64,000 nucleotides of DNA from Geobacter sp. UBA2189 (GTDB lineage: Bacteria; Desulfobacterota; Desulfuromonadia; Geobacterales; Pseudopelobacteraceae): positions 22,369-86,368 of the forward strand of contig DCVL01000007.1 in assembly GCA_002328035.1 (NCBI GenBank), read 5' to 3'. The position numbers and the translations under genes were made by a program. This document shows positions 7,561 through 14,993 of the stretch, piece after piece; position 1 is the stretch's first letter; each line of letters opens with the position of its first letter. The notes below the pieces were generated by a model, which had not been told where the DNA came from, made no database searches, and worked only from the letters and a program-made list of their open reading frames with translations.

Positions 7561-8064
7561 ATGATTTTCAGCTCTTTTGTACTGTCCATCACTGCACTGT
7601 CTACGATTTCCGTGGGCATGATGGCGCCTGAATTTGAAGCGTTTTCAACGGATGGCCGACAATTATCCCTCTCGGAGCTGAGAAAACATGGCTCCGTAGT
7701 GCTCGTATTCCTGCGAGGTTTCGGCTGACCGTTCGCGAGAAAACATCTGGGTCAGATGAAGGAAGATTATCAGAAGTTTACCGCAAAGGGCGCTTCGCTT
7801 GTCGTTGTAGCACCGCATACGCCGGACAAGGTTTTGGAATACTGGGAAAAAGAAAAACTTCCCATGCTCGGGGTTCCAGATGAGGGAGGAAAGCTTGCCG
7901 CTCTTTATGGTCAGGAATGGAAACTGCTTAAACTTGGCCGAATGCCGGCCATTTTCGTCGTTGACCAGAGAGGTGAACTTGTATTTGTCCATTTCGGTAA
8001 AAACATGGCTGATATTCCCAACAACGATTCAATGCTCGAGGTTCTGGATGGGTTGAACGACTGA
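7561..8064 (+). CDS. Selenocysteine-containing peroxiredoxin-like (AhpC/TSA) protein, UGA read as Sec at residue 56
   Basis: A 167-residue thioredoxin-fold protein of the peroxiredoxin-like group. The in-frame TGA at 7726-7728 sits exactly at the redox-active position: VFLRGFG-U-PFARKHLGQMKED corresponds to the RGxCPFCR motif of the family, and the frame continues with the rest of the fold (ASLVVVAPHTPDKV, then GRMPAIFVVDQRGELV). A hairpin with the features of a bacterial SECIS follows the TGA at once (7744-7758), and a selenocysteine tRNA gene is present at 55424-55521. The ATG at 7561 is preceded by AGGAGG at good spacing. The position of the usual second Cys is Ala (PFAR) and the whole protein has no Cys, so the selenol would need an external thiol partner. 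Automatic annotation would split it into two ORFs. A pseudogene is unlikely given the perfect location and the hairpin. Confidence 0.9.
7726..7758 (+). promoter_or_regulatory. Bacterial SECIS element for UGA-selenocysteine decoding
   Basis: Fifteen nucleotides after the UGA, CATCTG (7744-7749) pairs perfectly with CAGATG (7753-7758), closing a GGT loop. The loop starts with G and begins about 21 nt after the UGA, within the range described for bacterial SECIS elements. An alternative helix, CTGACC (7725-7730) with GGTCAG (7750-7755), would sequester the UGA itself and is mutually exclusive with the first. Confidence 0.82.
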
Positions 8065-8086
8065 AAGGCTTGATGAGTCTTTATTT

Positions 8087-8173
8087 ATGCTTTTGCTCAC
8101 AGTACTGCTGGGATGTCAAACTGATTGCCAGACGGGTCAGTTTTATCAGAAATGGAAGATGCCGGAGGATTAA
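8087..8173 (+). CDS. Possible 28-residue lipoprotein
   Basis: A very short frame MLLLTVLLGC-QTDC... carries what looks like a minimal lipoprotein signal peptide with a lipobox (VLLGC) and ends at a TAA directly abutting the ATG of mqnB (TAAATG). It contains a second Cys four residues after the lipobox Cys. The ribosome binding site is weak (TGATGAG). It could be a real micro-lipoprotein of the selenoprotein-mqnB transcript, or a coincidental frame. Confidence 0.35.
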   Translation: MLLLTVLLGCQTDCQTGQFYQKWKMPED

Positions 8174-8902
8174 ATGAAACCTATATTAGTTCAATCTGCA
8201 GTTCCTCGTGAGCTGAAACTTCTGGTCACTTCACTGGCTGAGTCAAGTTGCAATGTCGGTGGAATATTCCCAACAAACGAAGGGTTTATAGGTGGAAATC
8301 GTATAATCTGTTGCGCCGGTGGCATAGGGAAGGCAAACGCTGCGTCAGCGGCAACTTCCCTGATTGAGAGGTCTCAACCGAAACTGATAGTTATAACCGG
8401 CTGTGGCGGAGCTTATCCAGGTAGCGGCCTCTCGGTGGGTGATATGGCTGTTGCTACCGATGAGATCTTTGGCGATGATGGGGTTATTGCCCCCGACGGA
8501 TGGATAGATCTGAAGGAAATGGATCTTGCGTTGCTTAACGAAGGGGGGCGGAGCTGGTACAATACAGTACCACTTGCCCGCCTTGAGACAGAAAAAGCGA
8601 TGCAGCTGGCGGACAGCCACGGGGTTCAACTTGTAAGGGGTCGTTTTGTTACGGTTTCTTCCTGTAGTGGGACAAAGGCCAGGGGAGTGGAGTTACAGCG
8701 TCGCTGTCAGGCTGTCTGTGAAAATATGGAAGGGGCAGCCGTTGCACTAACTGCTTTGCGCTACGGCATACCCTGTGTAGAAATACGAGGTATCAGTAAC
8801 CTGGTGGAAGATAGGGATATCTCCAGATGGAATATTGGTCAGGCTGTAGAGAATGTGCAACGCTTCATTATCAAGCTTATTACGGAGTTAGGCAAGTATT
8901 AA
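8174..8902 (+). CDS. mqnB: Futalosine hydrolase MqnB
   Basis: It is expected to release hypoxanthine from futalosine to give dehypoxanthine futalosine in the futalosine pathway to menaquinone. The 242-residue protein has the nucleoside-phosphorylase-like fold: CCAGGIGKANAA, the Gly-rich VITGCGGAYPGSGLSVGDM, FVTVSSCSGT, and ENMEGAAVALTALRYGIPC with the catalytic region of MTA/SAH nucleosidase relatives. GGAGG precedes the ATG. No other mqn genes are in the window. MTA/SAH nucleosidase is the main alternative, but the length and the FVTVSSCSGT region favour MqnB. Confidence 0.85.
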   Translation: MKPILVQSAVPRELKLLVTSLAESSCNVGGIFPTNEGFIGGNRIICCAGGIGKANAASAATSLIERSQPKLIVITGCGGAYPGSGLSVGDMAVATDEIFGDDGVIAPDGWIDLKEMDLALLNEGGRSWYNTVPLARLETEKAMQLADSHGVQLVRGRFVTVSSCSGTKARGVELQRRCQAVCENMEGAAVALTALRYGIPCVEIRGISNLVEDRDISRWNIGQAVENVQRFIIKLITELGKY

Positions 8903-8906
8903 GCTG

Positions 8907-9458
8907 CTACGGGGTGAACTCGGATGGCAGTCCTGCCTTGTTGGCCTGGTCTACCAGTTCATTGTAGCGTAATCTTGCTGCCTCATACTCGGTATTCAGA
9001 ATTTTGTTCCGTGAATTGATATCGTTTATCTGCTGAGTCGTCAGCATCTTCTTCCCATTTCCCGTCTCTTGCCTGAGTTCTTCGAATTTTTTCTCCAGCA
9101 GGGTTAGCTCAGCTCTTTTTGACCTTAACATCTCTTGCCATTCCCTGGCTTTGTGCGCACCGAAACGGGTCTCTCCGGTGGCACCCTGAGGTACAGATGA
9201 AGACTCTTTAATGGCGTTCTCAGTTTTCGTGGATTCTTTTGTGCTTGTATTGTCCTCCGCTTTATCAGGTACAGGAGAACTGAATTTTCCTTCTTCCGCT
9301 GCTGCCTTTTTAAGTGCTTTTACCCGATATTTTACGGGAACAGAACCTATATCGTCCGTAAAATGCATGTTTCCTGAAGGATCTGTCCACGAATAGGTTG
9401 CCGCCGTGGCGGCTAAAGGAAATACAAGTAGCGTAGCAAGGAGTAGCAGGCTCTTCAT
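8907..9458 (-). CDS. DUF4124 domain secreted protein
   Basis: A 183-residue protein with an N-terminal signal peptide (MKSLLLLATLLVFPLAATA), a short DUF4124 domain (YSWTDPSGNMHFTDDIGSVP) and a charged coiled-coil C-terminal half ending in a helix (ILNTEYEAARLRYNELVDQA). DUF4124 proteins are exported and of unknown function. It is the last gene of the def-fmt operon, 25 bp after yggS, and converges on mqnB with only 4 bp between the stops. AGAGGAG precedes the start. Confidence 0.8.
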   Translation of the reverse strand: MKSLLLLATLLVFPLAATAATYSWTDPSGNMHFTDDIGSVPVKYRVKALKKAAAEEGKFSSPVPDKAEDNTSTKESTKTENAIKESSSVPQGATGETRFGAHKAREWQEMLRSKRAELTLLEKKFEELRQETGNGKKMLTTQQINDINSRNKILNTEYEAARLRYNELVDQANKAGLPSEFTP

Positions 9459-9483
9459 TTCATAATCTCCTCTTAAATAAAAT

Positions 9484-10173
9484 TCATCGTTCCCCGAAGA
9501 TGGCTGTTCCTACACGTACAAGTGTTGCACCCTCCTGAATGGCCACTTCAAAATCTCCTGACATCCCCATGGAAAGCTCTGACATATCAACGCCAGTTAT
9601 TGCTTCGGCTTTAATTCTCTCTGCCAGCAGTCTAAGCTCCCTGAAAAACGGTCTTGCCCCTTCAGGGTCATCATAAAAAGGGGGCATGGTCATAAGTCCA
9701 CGCACCTTGACAAACGGAAGGGTAGAGATCTCCCTGACTAGTTCGAGGGCTTCAATGGTGGTGGTGCCTGATTTGGTGGGCTCTCCAGAGACATTTACCT
9801 GAACAAGAACGTTACAAGGAGTTTCGGCCTTATCTCTCCATTGGTGGTCGATCTCCCGTGCAACAGAAAGTCTGTCAACTGTATGGATAAGAGTTACAAT
9901 TCCAGGGAGATACTTCACCTTGTTGCTCTGAAGGTGACCTATAAAATGCCACTCCACTGGCAGGGTTAATTTATATGCCTTGTCGCTAAGCTCCTGAACG
10001 TAGTTTTCTCCAAACAGCCTCTGGCCAGCAGCGAAAGCAGAGCTGACGACCTCTGCAGGGTGCAGTTTGGAAACGGCTATCAGGCGAACTGAAGATGTTT
10101 CCCTTCCCGATTTTTCGCAGGCTGCTCTGATGCGGGAGTTTACAATAGAGAGTCTTTCAGCTATTTGCTGCAT
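9484..10173 (-). CDS. yggS: YggS-family PLP-binding homeostasis protein
   Basis: A 229-residue TIM-barrel PLP-binding protein that buffers pyridoxal phosphate and affects amino-acid pools. The PLP lysine is in LIAVSKLHP (about residue 36), and the family signatures FGENYVQEL, WHFIGHLQSNK and LSMGMSGDFEVAIQEGAT are present. It starts 3 bp downstream of the maf stop, in the same operon. In many bacteria yggS lies near cell-division or proline genes; here it follows maf. Confidence 0.95.
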   Translation of the reverse strand: MQQIAERLSIVNSRIRAACEKSGRETSSVRLIAVSKLHPAEVVSSAFAAGQRLFGENYVQELSDKAYKLTLPVEWHFIGHLQSNKVKYLPGIVTLIHTVDRLSVAREIDHQWRDKAETPCNVLVQVNVSGEPTKSGTTTIEALELVREISTLPFVKVRGLMTMPPFYDDPEGARPFFRELRLLAERIKAEAITGVDMSELSMGMSGDFEVAIQEGATLVRVGTAIFGER

Positions 10174-10176
10174 GAG

Positions 10177-10755
10177 TTAGATAGCTCCGGTTTCACGCAA
10201 TGTTTCAAGCAGTTCGCAAGTTGGTAATCCAACGACATTTGTATAAGAACCTTGAATCTCTCTGACAAAGTGGGCTGCGCCACCCTGAATGGCATAACCT
10301 CCTGCCTTGTCAAGAGGACAGCCGGTTTTGACATACTCAAGGATCTCTTCAGTTGACAAGCTGTTGAACAGAACCCGTGTACTTACAGAACGGCTGGTGC
10401 TGACACCGGTTGACTTATCAAGCACACTGAAAGCAGTGATTACCTGATGTGTTTTGCCCGACAGGTCACGCAGAATTTTTACCGCATCAGCTTCGTCAAC
10501 CGGCTTCCCAATGATTCTGCCACCCAGCACTACTATGGTGTCGGCTCCGATGAAAAATCTTCCCATCTCTTCACGGGCAGAGGCAGCGCGAGCCTTTTCT
10601 TCGGCAAGGCGCAAGGCATACAATACAGGTTCTTCACCATCAAAAGGTTCTTCAGGTATGTCGGAAGGGGCAGTTCTGAACTGTATACCGGCCAGTTCCA
10701 TTAATTCGGCGCGTCGTGGCGATGCAGAGGCCAGCACTATTGGCTCATTTTTCAC
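10177..10755 (-). CDS. maf: Maf-family nucleotide pyrophosphatase
   Basis: It hydrolyses non-canonical or canonical nucleoside triphosphates (dTTP/UTP type) to monophosphates. The signature IVLASASPRRAELMELAG is at the N-terminus, followed by ADTIVVLGGRIIGKP, the SGKTHQVITAF motif and the C-terminal DKAGGYAIQGGAAHFV. A GTG start at 10755 gives 192 residues, the usual size, and follows a GAGG; the longer ATG frame would overlap the upstream gene by 32 bp rather than 11 bp. Confidence 0.93.
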   Translation of the reverse strand: MKNEPIVLASASPRRAELMELAGIQFRTAPSDIPEEPFDGEEPVLYALRLAEEKARAASAREEMGRFFIGADTIVVLGGRIIGKPVDEADAVKILRDLSGKTHQVITAFSVLDKSTGVSTSRSVSTRVLFNSLSTEEILEYVKTGCPLDKAGGYAIQGGAAHFVREIQGSYTNVVGLPTCELLETLRETGAI

Positions 10756-11023
10756 GACGTTTTCGAGCCTCCTCAATCTCCATCTGACGTCTCTGCTTTT
10801 CTTCCAGTTCTGCCCAATGTGCCTTCCAGTCCTTTTTCTTTACCATATGTAACAAAAAGACCGCAGGGATAATCAGTGCGCCAAAGAATATGCTGGTTCC
10901 AACCTTATTTACAAGGCCATAGACAAGTGAGGCCACTCCTGCCAAAAAAAGGATGGCTTCCATTGACAATATTCTCCCTATAAGTGATGCCTCCTGTCTC
11001 TCTTTTGCATTATCATGCTGCAT
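10745..11023 (-). CDS. Small membrane protein of unknown function
   Basis: A 92-residue protein with two predicted membrane segments (MEAILFLAGVASLVYGLV and IFFGALIIPAVFLLHMV) and a highly charged C-terminal tail rich in Glu, Lys and Arg (KKKDWKAHWAELEEKQRRQM). It overlaps the FAD-linked oxidase gene upstream and maf downstream by 11 bp each, so it is translationally embedded in the operon. I recognise no family; a cytoplasmic coiled tail attached to a membrane hairpin is all that can be seen. Confidence 0.7.
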   Translation of the reverse strand: MQHDNAKERQEASLIGRILSMEAILFLAGVASLVYGLVNKVGTSIFFGALIIPAVFLLHMVKKKDWKAHWAELEEKQRRQMEIEEARKRREK

Positions 11024-12413
11024 CAGGCATCTCCTTCCAGGGGAAAATTTTCCCTGGATTCAGTATGTTATTTGGATCCAAAGCCAGTTTTATTGCCTGC
11101 ATCGCCTTTATCTGTGCATTATTCAGCTCCATTTCAATGTACGGCTGCTTTGCAAGCCCGACACCATGCTCACCTGACAGTGTACCATGAAGATCGAGGG
11201 TTGCCTGAAAGATCTCCCTGATAGCCTGGTGAGCCTTTTCTTCCTCTCCCTCTATCTCTTTGTTGATCATCACGTTGACATGGATGTTCCCGTCACCAGC
11301 ATGGCCAAAATTAACGATTGGAATATTATACTTTTGCTGAATTTTTTCTATCTCTTTAATAATATCAGGAACTTTGCTGCGAGGAACTACAATGTCTTCG
11401 TTTAATTTATCAGGGTTTACGTCTCTCAGTGAAGGGGAAATCAGTCGTCTGACCTTCCAGAGCTCTTCCGATTCTGCATTGTCCTTTGCTGCCCTGAACT
11501 GAATCAGTCCGAGTGGTTTGATCAGTTCATGGATCTTTGAAGCCTGTTTTTCGATAAGATCCCTGTCGCCATCAACCTCTATCAGCAGCACTGCGCGCCC
11601 TTCGGATGGCACGCCCAGGCTGAAACGGCGCTCCACGCACTGCAGGGTTGCGTAATCCATGAATTCAAGTGTTGTTGGAATTATCTTGTTGCCTATAATG
11701 GTAGAAACAGCCCTGGCTGCTCCATCAATAGAATCAAAGATGGTCAGCATGGTTTTTTTTGCGTCAGGGAGCGGTAGCAGTTTAAATGTTATACTTGTGA
11801 TAACGCCGAGAGTTCCTTCGCTGCCGCAGAGCAGACGGGTAAGGTCATAGCCTACCACGGCCTTATAGGTCTCCGTACCGGTTCGGATTATCTCTCCTGT
11901 GGGTAGTACAATCTCCAGACCCATTACAAAATCACGGGTTACGCCGTATTTAACGCATCTGGGTCCTCCGGCATTTTCGGCAACGTTTCCACCTAAAGTT
12001 GAGAATTTAAGGGATGCAGGATCCGGTGGATAGAAGAGCCCAAGCTTTTCTACCGCTTTCTGAAACTCCTCTGTTACTACTCCAGGTTCAACCTCGGCTA
12101 TCAGGTTTTCAGTATCAATCCGGATAATTCTGTTCATCCGTGTAGTAACCAATACAACTCCGCCGGTCTTTGGCAAGGATCCCCCTGTAAAGCCGCTGCC
12201 GGCTCCCCGTGGGAAAACAGGAAAAAGTTCCTGGTTGGCCAGGCGTAAAATTGCAGCAGTTTCAGAGGCGTTCGCAGGATGTACAACCGCTTCAGGCATG
12301 AATTCCATCTGAGTTGCATCATAGCCATAGCAGATAAGATCCTGTTTTTCTGTCAACAGATTTTCTGAGCCTACGATCTGTTCAAGCTGTTTGAGTATTA
12401 AAGGGGAAAGCAT
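11013..12413 (-). CDS. FAD-linked oxidase, glycolate oxidase GlcD / D-lactate dehydrogenase family
   Basis: A 466-residue flavoprotein oxidising a 2-hydroxyacid. The FAD_binding_4 region is visible (FPRGAGSGFTGGSLPKTGGV, PPDPASLKFSTLGGNVAENA, GPRCVKYGVTRDFVMGLE), and the C-terminal FAD-oxidase domain has FGHAGDGNIHVNV and the signature SGEHGVGLAKQ. The ATG at 12413 starts where the family begins. The GlcE and GlcF partners are absent; the downstream genes are unrelated. D-lactate, glycolate or another 2-hydroxyacid cannot be separated by sequence alone. Confidence 0.9.
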   Translation of the reverse strand: MLSPLILKQLEQIVGSENLLTEKQDLICYGYDATQMEFMPEAVVHPANASETAAILRLANQELFPVFPRGAGSGFTGGSLPKTGGVVLVTTRMNRIIRIDTENLIAEVEPGVVTEEFQKAVEKLGLFYPPDPASLKFSTLGGNVAENAGGPRCVKYGVTRDFVMGLEIVLPTGEIIRTGTETYKAVVGYDLTRLLCGSEGTLGVITSITFKLLPLPDAKKTMLTIFDSIDGAARAVSTIIGNKIIPTTLEFMDYATLQCVERRFSLGVPSEGRAVLLIEVDGDRDLIEKQASKIHELIKPLGLIQFRAAKDNAESEELWKVRRLISPSLRDVNPDKLNEDIVVPRSKVPDIIKEIEKIQQKYNIPIVNFGHAGDGNIHVNVMINKEIEGEEEKAHQAIREIFQATLDLHGTLSGEHGVGLAKQPYIEMELNNAQIKAMQAIKLALDPNNILNPGKIFPWKEMPDAA

Positions 12414-12438
12414 ATAAAAAACCTCTGGGTCTAAGGTG

Positions 12439-13236
12439 TCAGGTTGTTTTCGGAGCTGTTTCCGGAATGTCCAGAACCTGCTTAAGGGCATTATCTATAG
12501 CCTGTGGATCTACTATGGTGTTATAGCATGGGCCGTTTGGGCGCTGATTAAGCACTCCAAGAACAGGAAGCGGGTAACAGTCCTTGATCCCTTCGGTCAG
12601 GTCGCGTTCGCATGCTACTGCCAGCACCAGCTTGGGACGTTTTTCCACAATAACCTTGCGGGCAAGTGTTCCGCCGGTTGCGACTGAAATATCAATTCCG
12701 TACTTTCTGCCGATCTCAACCAGGTCTTTTATGGCACAGCGACCGCAGAGGACACATTTGTTCACGTCACTGGTCACCTTGATCTCGCAGTCAAAAAGCT
12801 GGATGCAGTGGGGTAGCAGGATAAGTATCCTCTCCGGTTTAACCTTGAACTTCTGGGACGAGACAAGGGAGTTGTTCATTGCGATAAAGGATTGGCGAAT
12901 CCTGTCTTTATCAAGGCCGAGAACTCGTCCGACCAGTTCGATGAGTGGGAGCAGAAATTTGATGACAACAAGGCGCATGAAGCGGGTGAAAAGGATATCC
13001 TTGCCAAGCGCGGTAGTCAAAACAAGGAGCAATGTCCCAAGTATTGCCAGTCCGGAAAGGGTCATTACTATAAGTCCAACTATCCTGGGGAGATCGGGAT
13101 GTATGTTGGCAAGACCCCTGCTGGGGATCCACCATGCGAGCAGTATAAAGGCAACCAGAACGACGCAGGTTAGCCCCATCAGTGCTATGAACAGCCTTTT
13201 TCTAGGTGCTGCGGTCTGTTCCTGTAGCACGGTCAT
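12439..13236 (-). CDS. DUF116 domain membrane protein
   Basis: A 265-residue protein with two to three N-terminal membrane segments (LFIALMGLTCVVLVAFILLA; VGLIVMTLSGLAILGTLLLV) and a cytoplasmic domain rich in conserved Cys (LLPHCIQLFDC, then NKCVLCGRCAIKDL, LAVACERDL, KDCYPLPVLGVLNQRP). This Cys pattern could bind a metal or an Fe-S cluster. DUF116 genes commonly sit beside fmt and def, as here; function is unknown. It overlaps the fmt stop by 4 bp. Confidence 0.9.
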   Translation of the reverse strand: MTVLQEQTAAPRKRLFIALMGLTCVVLVAFILLAWWIPSRGLANIHPDLPRIVGLIVMTLSGLAILGTLLLVLTTALGKDILFTRFMRLVVIKFLLPLIELVGRVLGLDKDRIRQSFIAMNNSLVSSQKFKVKPERILILLPHCIQLFDCEIKVTSDVNKCVLCGRCAIKDLVEIGRKYGIDISVATGGTLARKVIVEKRPKLVLAVACERDLTEGIKDCYPLPVLGVLNQRPNGPCYNTIVDPQAIDNALKQVLDIPETAPKTT

Positions 13237-14183
13237 TTCCCGCTTTCGGGGGCGGTCAGTACGATTCCGGGTTTAAGCGGATGACCTGCAATAAAACTGG
13301 CTGCGTCAATTCTCCTGCCTCCCGCCGCCTGCAGCTCTTTTATGATGATAGAGCCTTCACCACAGGCAACCTCAATGCCCTGTTTTCCAGCGTTTAGCAG
13401 TTCGCCAGGGATCCCCTTACCTGCGGATATGGCAGTTCTGAATAGCTTGACAGGGATCGAGTCAAGCAGGGTCACTGCTCCAGGCCAGGAAGCCAGGCCG
13501 CGTACAAGGTTATGGATGCTCTGCGCAGTTTTACCCCAATCTATGATTCCGTCTTCCTTTTTAAGCATTGGCGCATAGCAGCTTTCAGAGTCTTCCTGGG
13601 GTTCTGGGGTCAGCTTACCTGTCCTTAAAGCATCAATAGTCTCGGCAAGAAGCTCAGCGCCAATGTTTGAGAGTCTGTCATGGAGAGAATTGATATCTTC
13701 ATCCTGATCAATTGGAGTAGCCTTCTTCAGGAGCATAGAACCAGTGTCAAGACCGACATCCATCTGCATGGTTGTTACTCCGGTTTCAGTCTCACCGTTT
13801 ATTATGCACCAATTAAGTGGAGCGGCACCACGATAGCGAGGCAATAGGGAGGCATGTACGTTTATACAGCCTTGTGGCGGGATCTCCAGAAGAGATTTTG
13901 GAAGGATCTGTCCAAAGGCTACAACAACGACGAGATCAGGCTTCAGATTTCTTATCTGTTCAATAACTTCAGGTTCTCTGACCCTGGCCGGTTGATAAAC
14001 AGGTATTGAGTTTTTAATAGCCAGCTCTTTTACAGGAGGAGCCTGAAGTTTCTGGCCGCGTCCCTTTGGGCGATCAGGCTGGGTATAAACAGCAATAACA
14101 TTTTCTTTGCGTTCCAACAGCTTTTTAAGGGTTGGGCAGGCAAATTCAGGGGTGCCCATAAAGAGGATTCTCCAACCGGTCAT
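13233..14183 (-). CDS. fmt: Methionyl-tRNA formyltransferase
   Basis: It formylates the initiator Met-tRNA using 10-formyltetrahydrofolate. The N-terminal catalytic domain shows ILFMGTPEFACPTLKKLLE, QPDRPKGRGQKLQAPPVK, the active-site CINVHASLLPRYRGAAPLNW and DVGLDTGSMLL; the C-terminal domain follows from about residue 205. At 316 residues it is full length. The start overlaps the def stop by 1 bp, the classic def-fmt pair. Confidence 0.98.
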   Translation of the reverse strand: MTGWRILFMGTPEFACPTLKKLLERKENVIAVYTQPDRPKGRGQKLQAPPVKELAIKNSIPVYQPARVREPEVIEQIRNLKPDLVVVVAFGQILPKSLLEIPPQGCINVHASLLPRYRGAAPLNWCIINGETETGVTTMQMDVGLDTGSMLLKKATPIDQDEDINSLHDRLSNIGAELLAETIDALRTGKLTPEPQEDSESCYAPMLKKEDGIIDWGKTAQSIHNLVRGLASWPGAVTLLDSIPVKLFRTAISAGKGIPGELLNAGKQGIEVACGEGSIIIKELQAAGGRRIDAASFIAGHPLKPGIVLTAPESGK

Positions 14184-14680
14184 CAGACAGCCCTCTTTTT
14201 GATCTTCTTTATATAAAGCTCACGTTTTAAAGGAGAGAGTCTGTCAATAAAGAGAATCCCTTCAAGGTGGTCAATTTCATGCTGAAACGCTACTGCGAGA
14301 AGGCCGTCCGCATGCCATACCTGCTCCTTACCATCAATGGTAAGGCCCTTTGCGGTAACTTTAGCATAACGCTTTACATTGGCCGAGTAATCAGGAACAG
14401 AAAGGCAGCCCTCTTCCTCATAAACCTCTCCCTCAGCGTTAAGAATTACCGGATTGATTACGGTTATAAGTTCGGGAAGCTCATTCTTGCCCGCAATATC
14501 AATAACAATAACCCGCTTCAGAACACCTATCTGCGGAGCGGCAAGTCCAACACCAGGGGCATCGTACATCGTTTCAGCCATATCCCTTGCAAGCTGGATA
14601 ACCTCATCTGTAATAATATGTACTGGGGCAGATTTTTGCTTGAGTATCGGATCCGGAAACGTAATTATAGAGTGTATCAT
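14183..14680 (-). CDS. def: Peptide deformylase (first copy)
   Basis: It removes the N-formyl group from nascent proteins. All three motifs are canonical: GVGLAAPQIG, EEGCLSVPD (metal-ligand Cys) and AFQHEIDHLEG (metal-ligand His pair and catalytic Glu). At 165 residues it is the standard type. It is the first gene of an eight-gene minus-strand operon. A second, less canonical deformylase is encoded at 27836-28348. Confidence 0.98.
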   Translation of the reverse strand: MIHSIITFPDPILKQKSAPVHIITDEVIQLARDMAETMYDAPGVGLAAPQIGVLKRVIVIDIAGKNELPELITVINPVILNAEGEVYEEEGCLSVPDYSANVKRYAKVTAKGLTIDGKEQVWHADGLLAVAFQHEIDHLEGILFIDRLSPLKRELYIKKIKKRAV

Positions 14681-14774
14681 CTCTGCGTGCTCGTATTCTT
14701 TTTTGAATTTACAGGTTGCCAGTATAGCAACTTTAGGTAAACTAAATCAACCAGCTTGAACAAAAGGGGTGGTT

Positions 14775-14984
14775 ATGACAGAACCGGTACATGGTATTGC
14801 AAAGCTTGGAACCGTTGGTAAACGTGGCGAAATGCAGAAAAAATGGCAAAAGCCATCCCTTGAAGCAGATCATGAAGAGGCAAGCGCCGACGATGATGAT
14901 ACTGTCGAGATCTCTGATGAGGCACGTAAAAGAGCCAGCGGAAAATACAAAAAGAACATCCTGGAACATATTGAGGAGGATTAG
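14775..14984 (+). CDS. Small acidic hypothetical protein
   Basis: A 69-residue hydrophilic protein with an acidic centre (HEEASADDDDTVEISDEARK) and a Lys-rich C-terminus; probably largely disordered. AAGGGG lies six bases before the ATG at 14775 (the GTG at 14769 is too close to it). It is divergent from def and converges on the HDOD gene with 9 bp between stops. I do not recognise the family. Its good ribosome binding site and lack of an overlapping gene support reality. Confidence 0.65.
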   Translation: MTEPVHGIAKLGTVGKRGEMQKKWQKPSLEADHEEASADDDDTVEISDEARKRASGKYKKNILEHIEED

Positions 14985-14993
14985 TAAAGCTGT

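Noticed and set aside
7726..7728. TGA as an ordinary nonsense mutation or frameshift in a peroxiredoxin pseudogene
   Set aside because: It is placed exactly at the catalytic position, the downstream frame is intact and a SECIS-like hairpin and tRNA-Sec gene exist.
12584..13276. 230-codon plus-strand frame over the DUF116 gene
   Set aside because: Shadow of the minus-strand gene, whose Cys motifs and operon overlaps are convincing.
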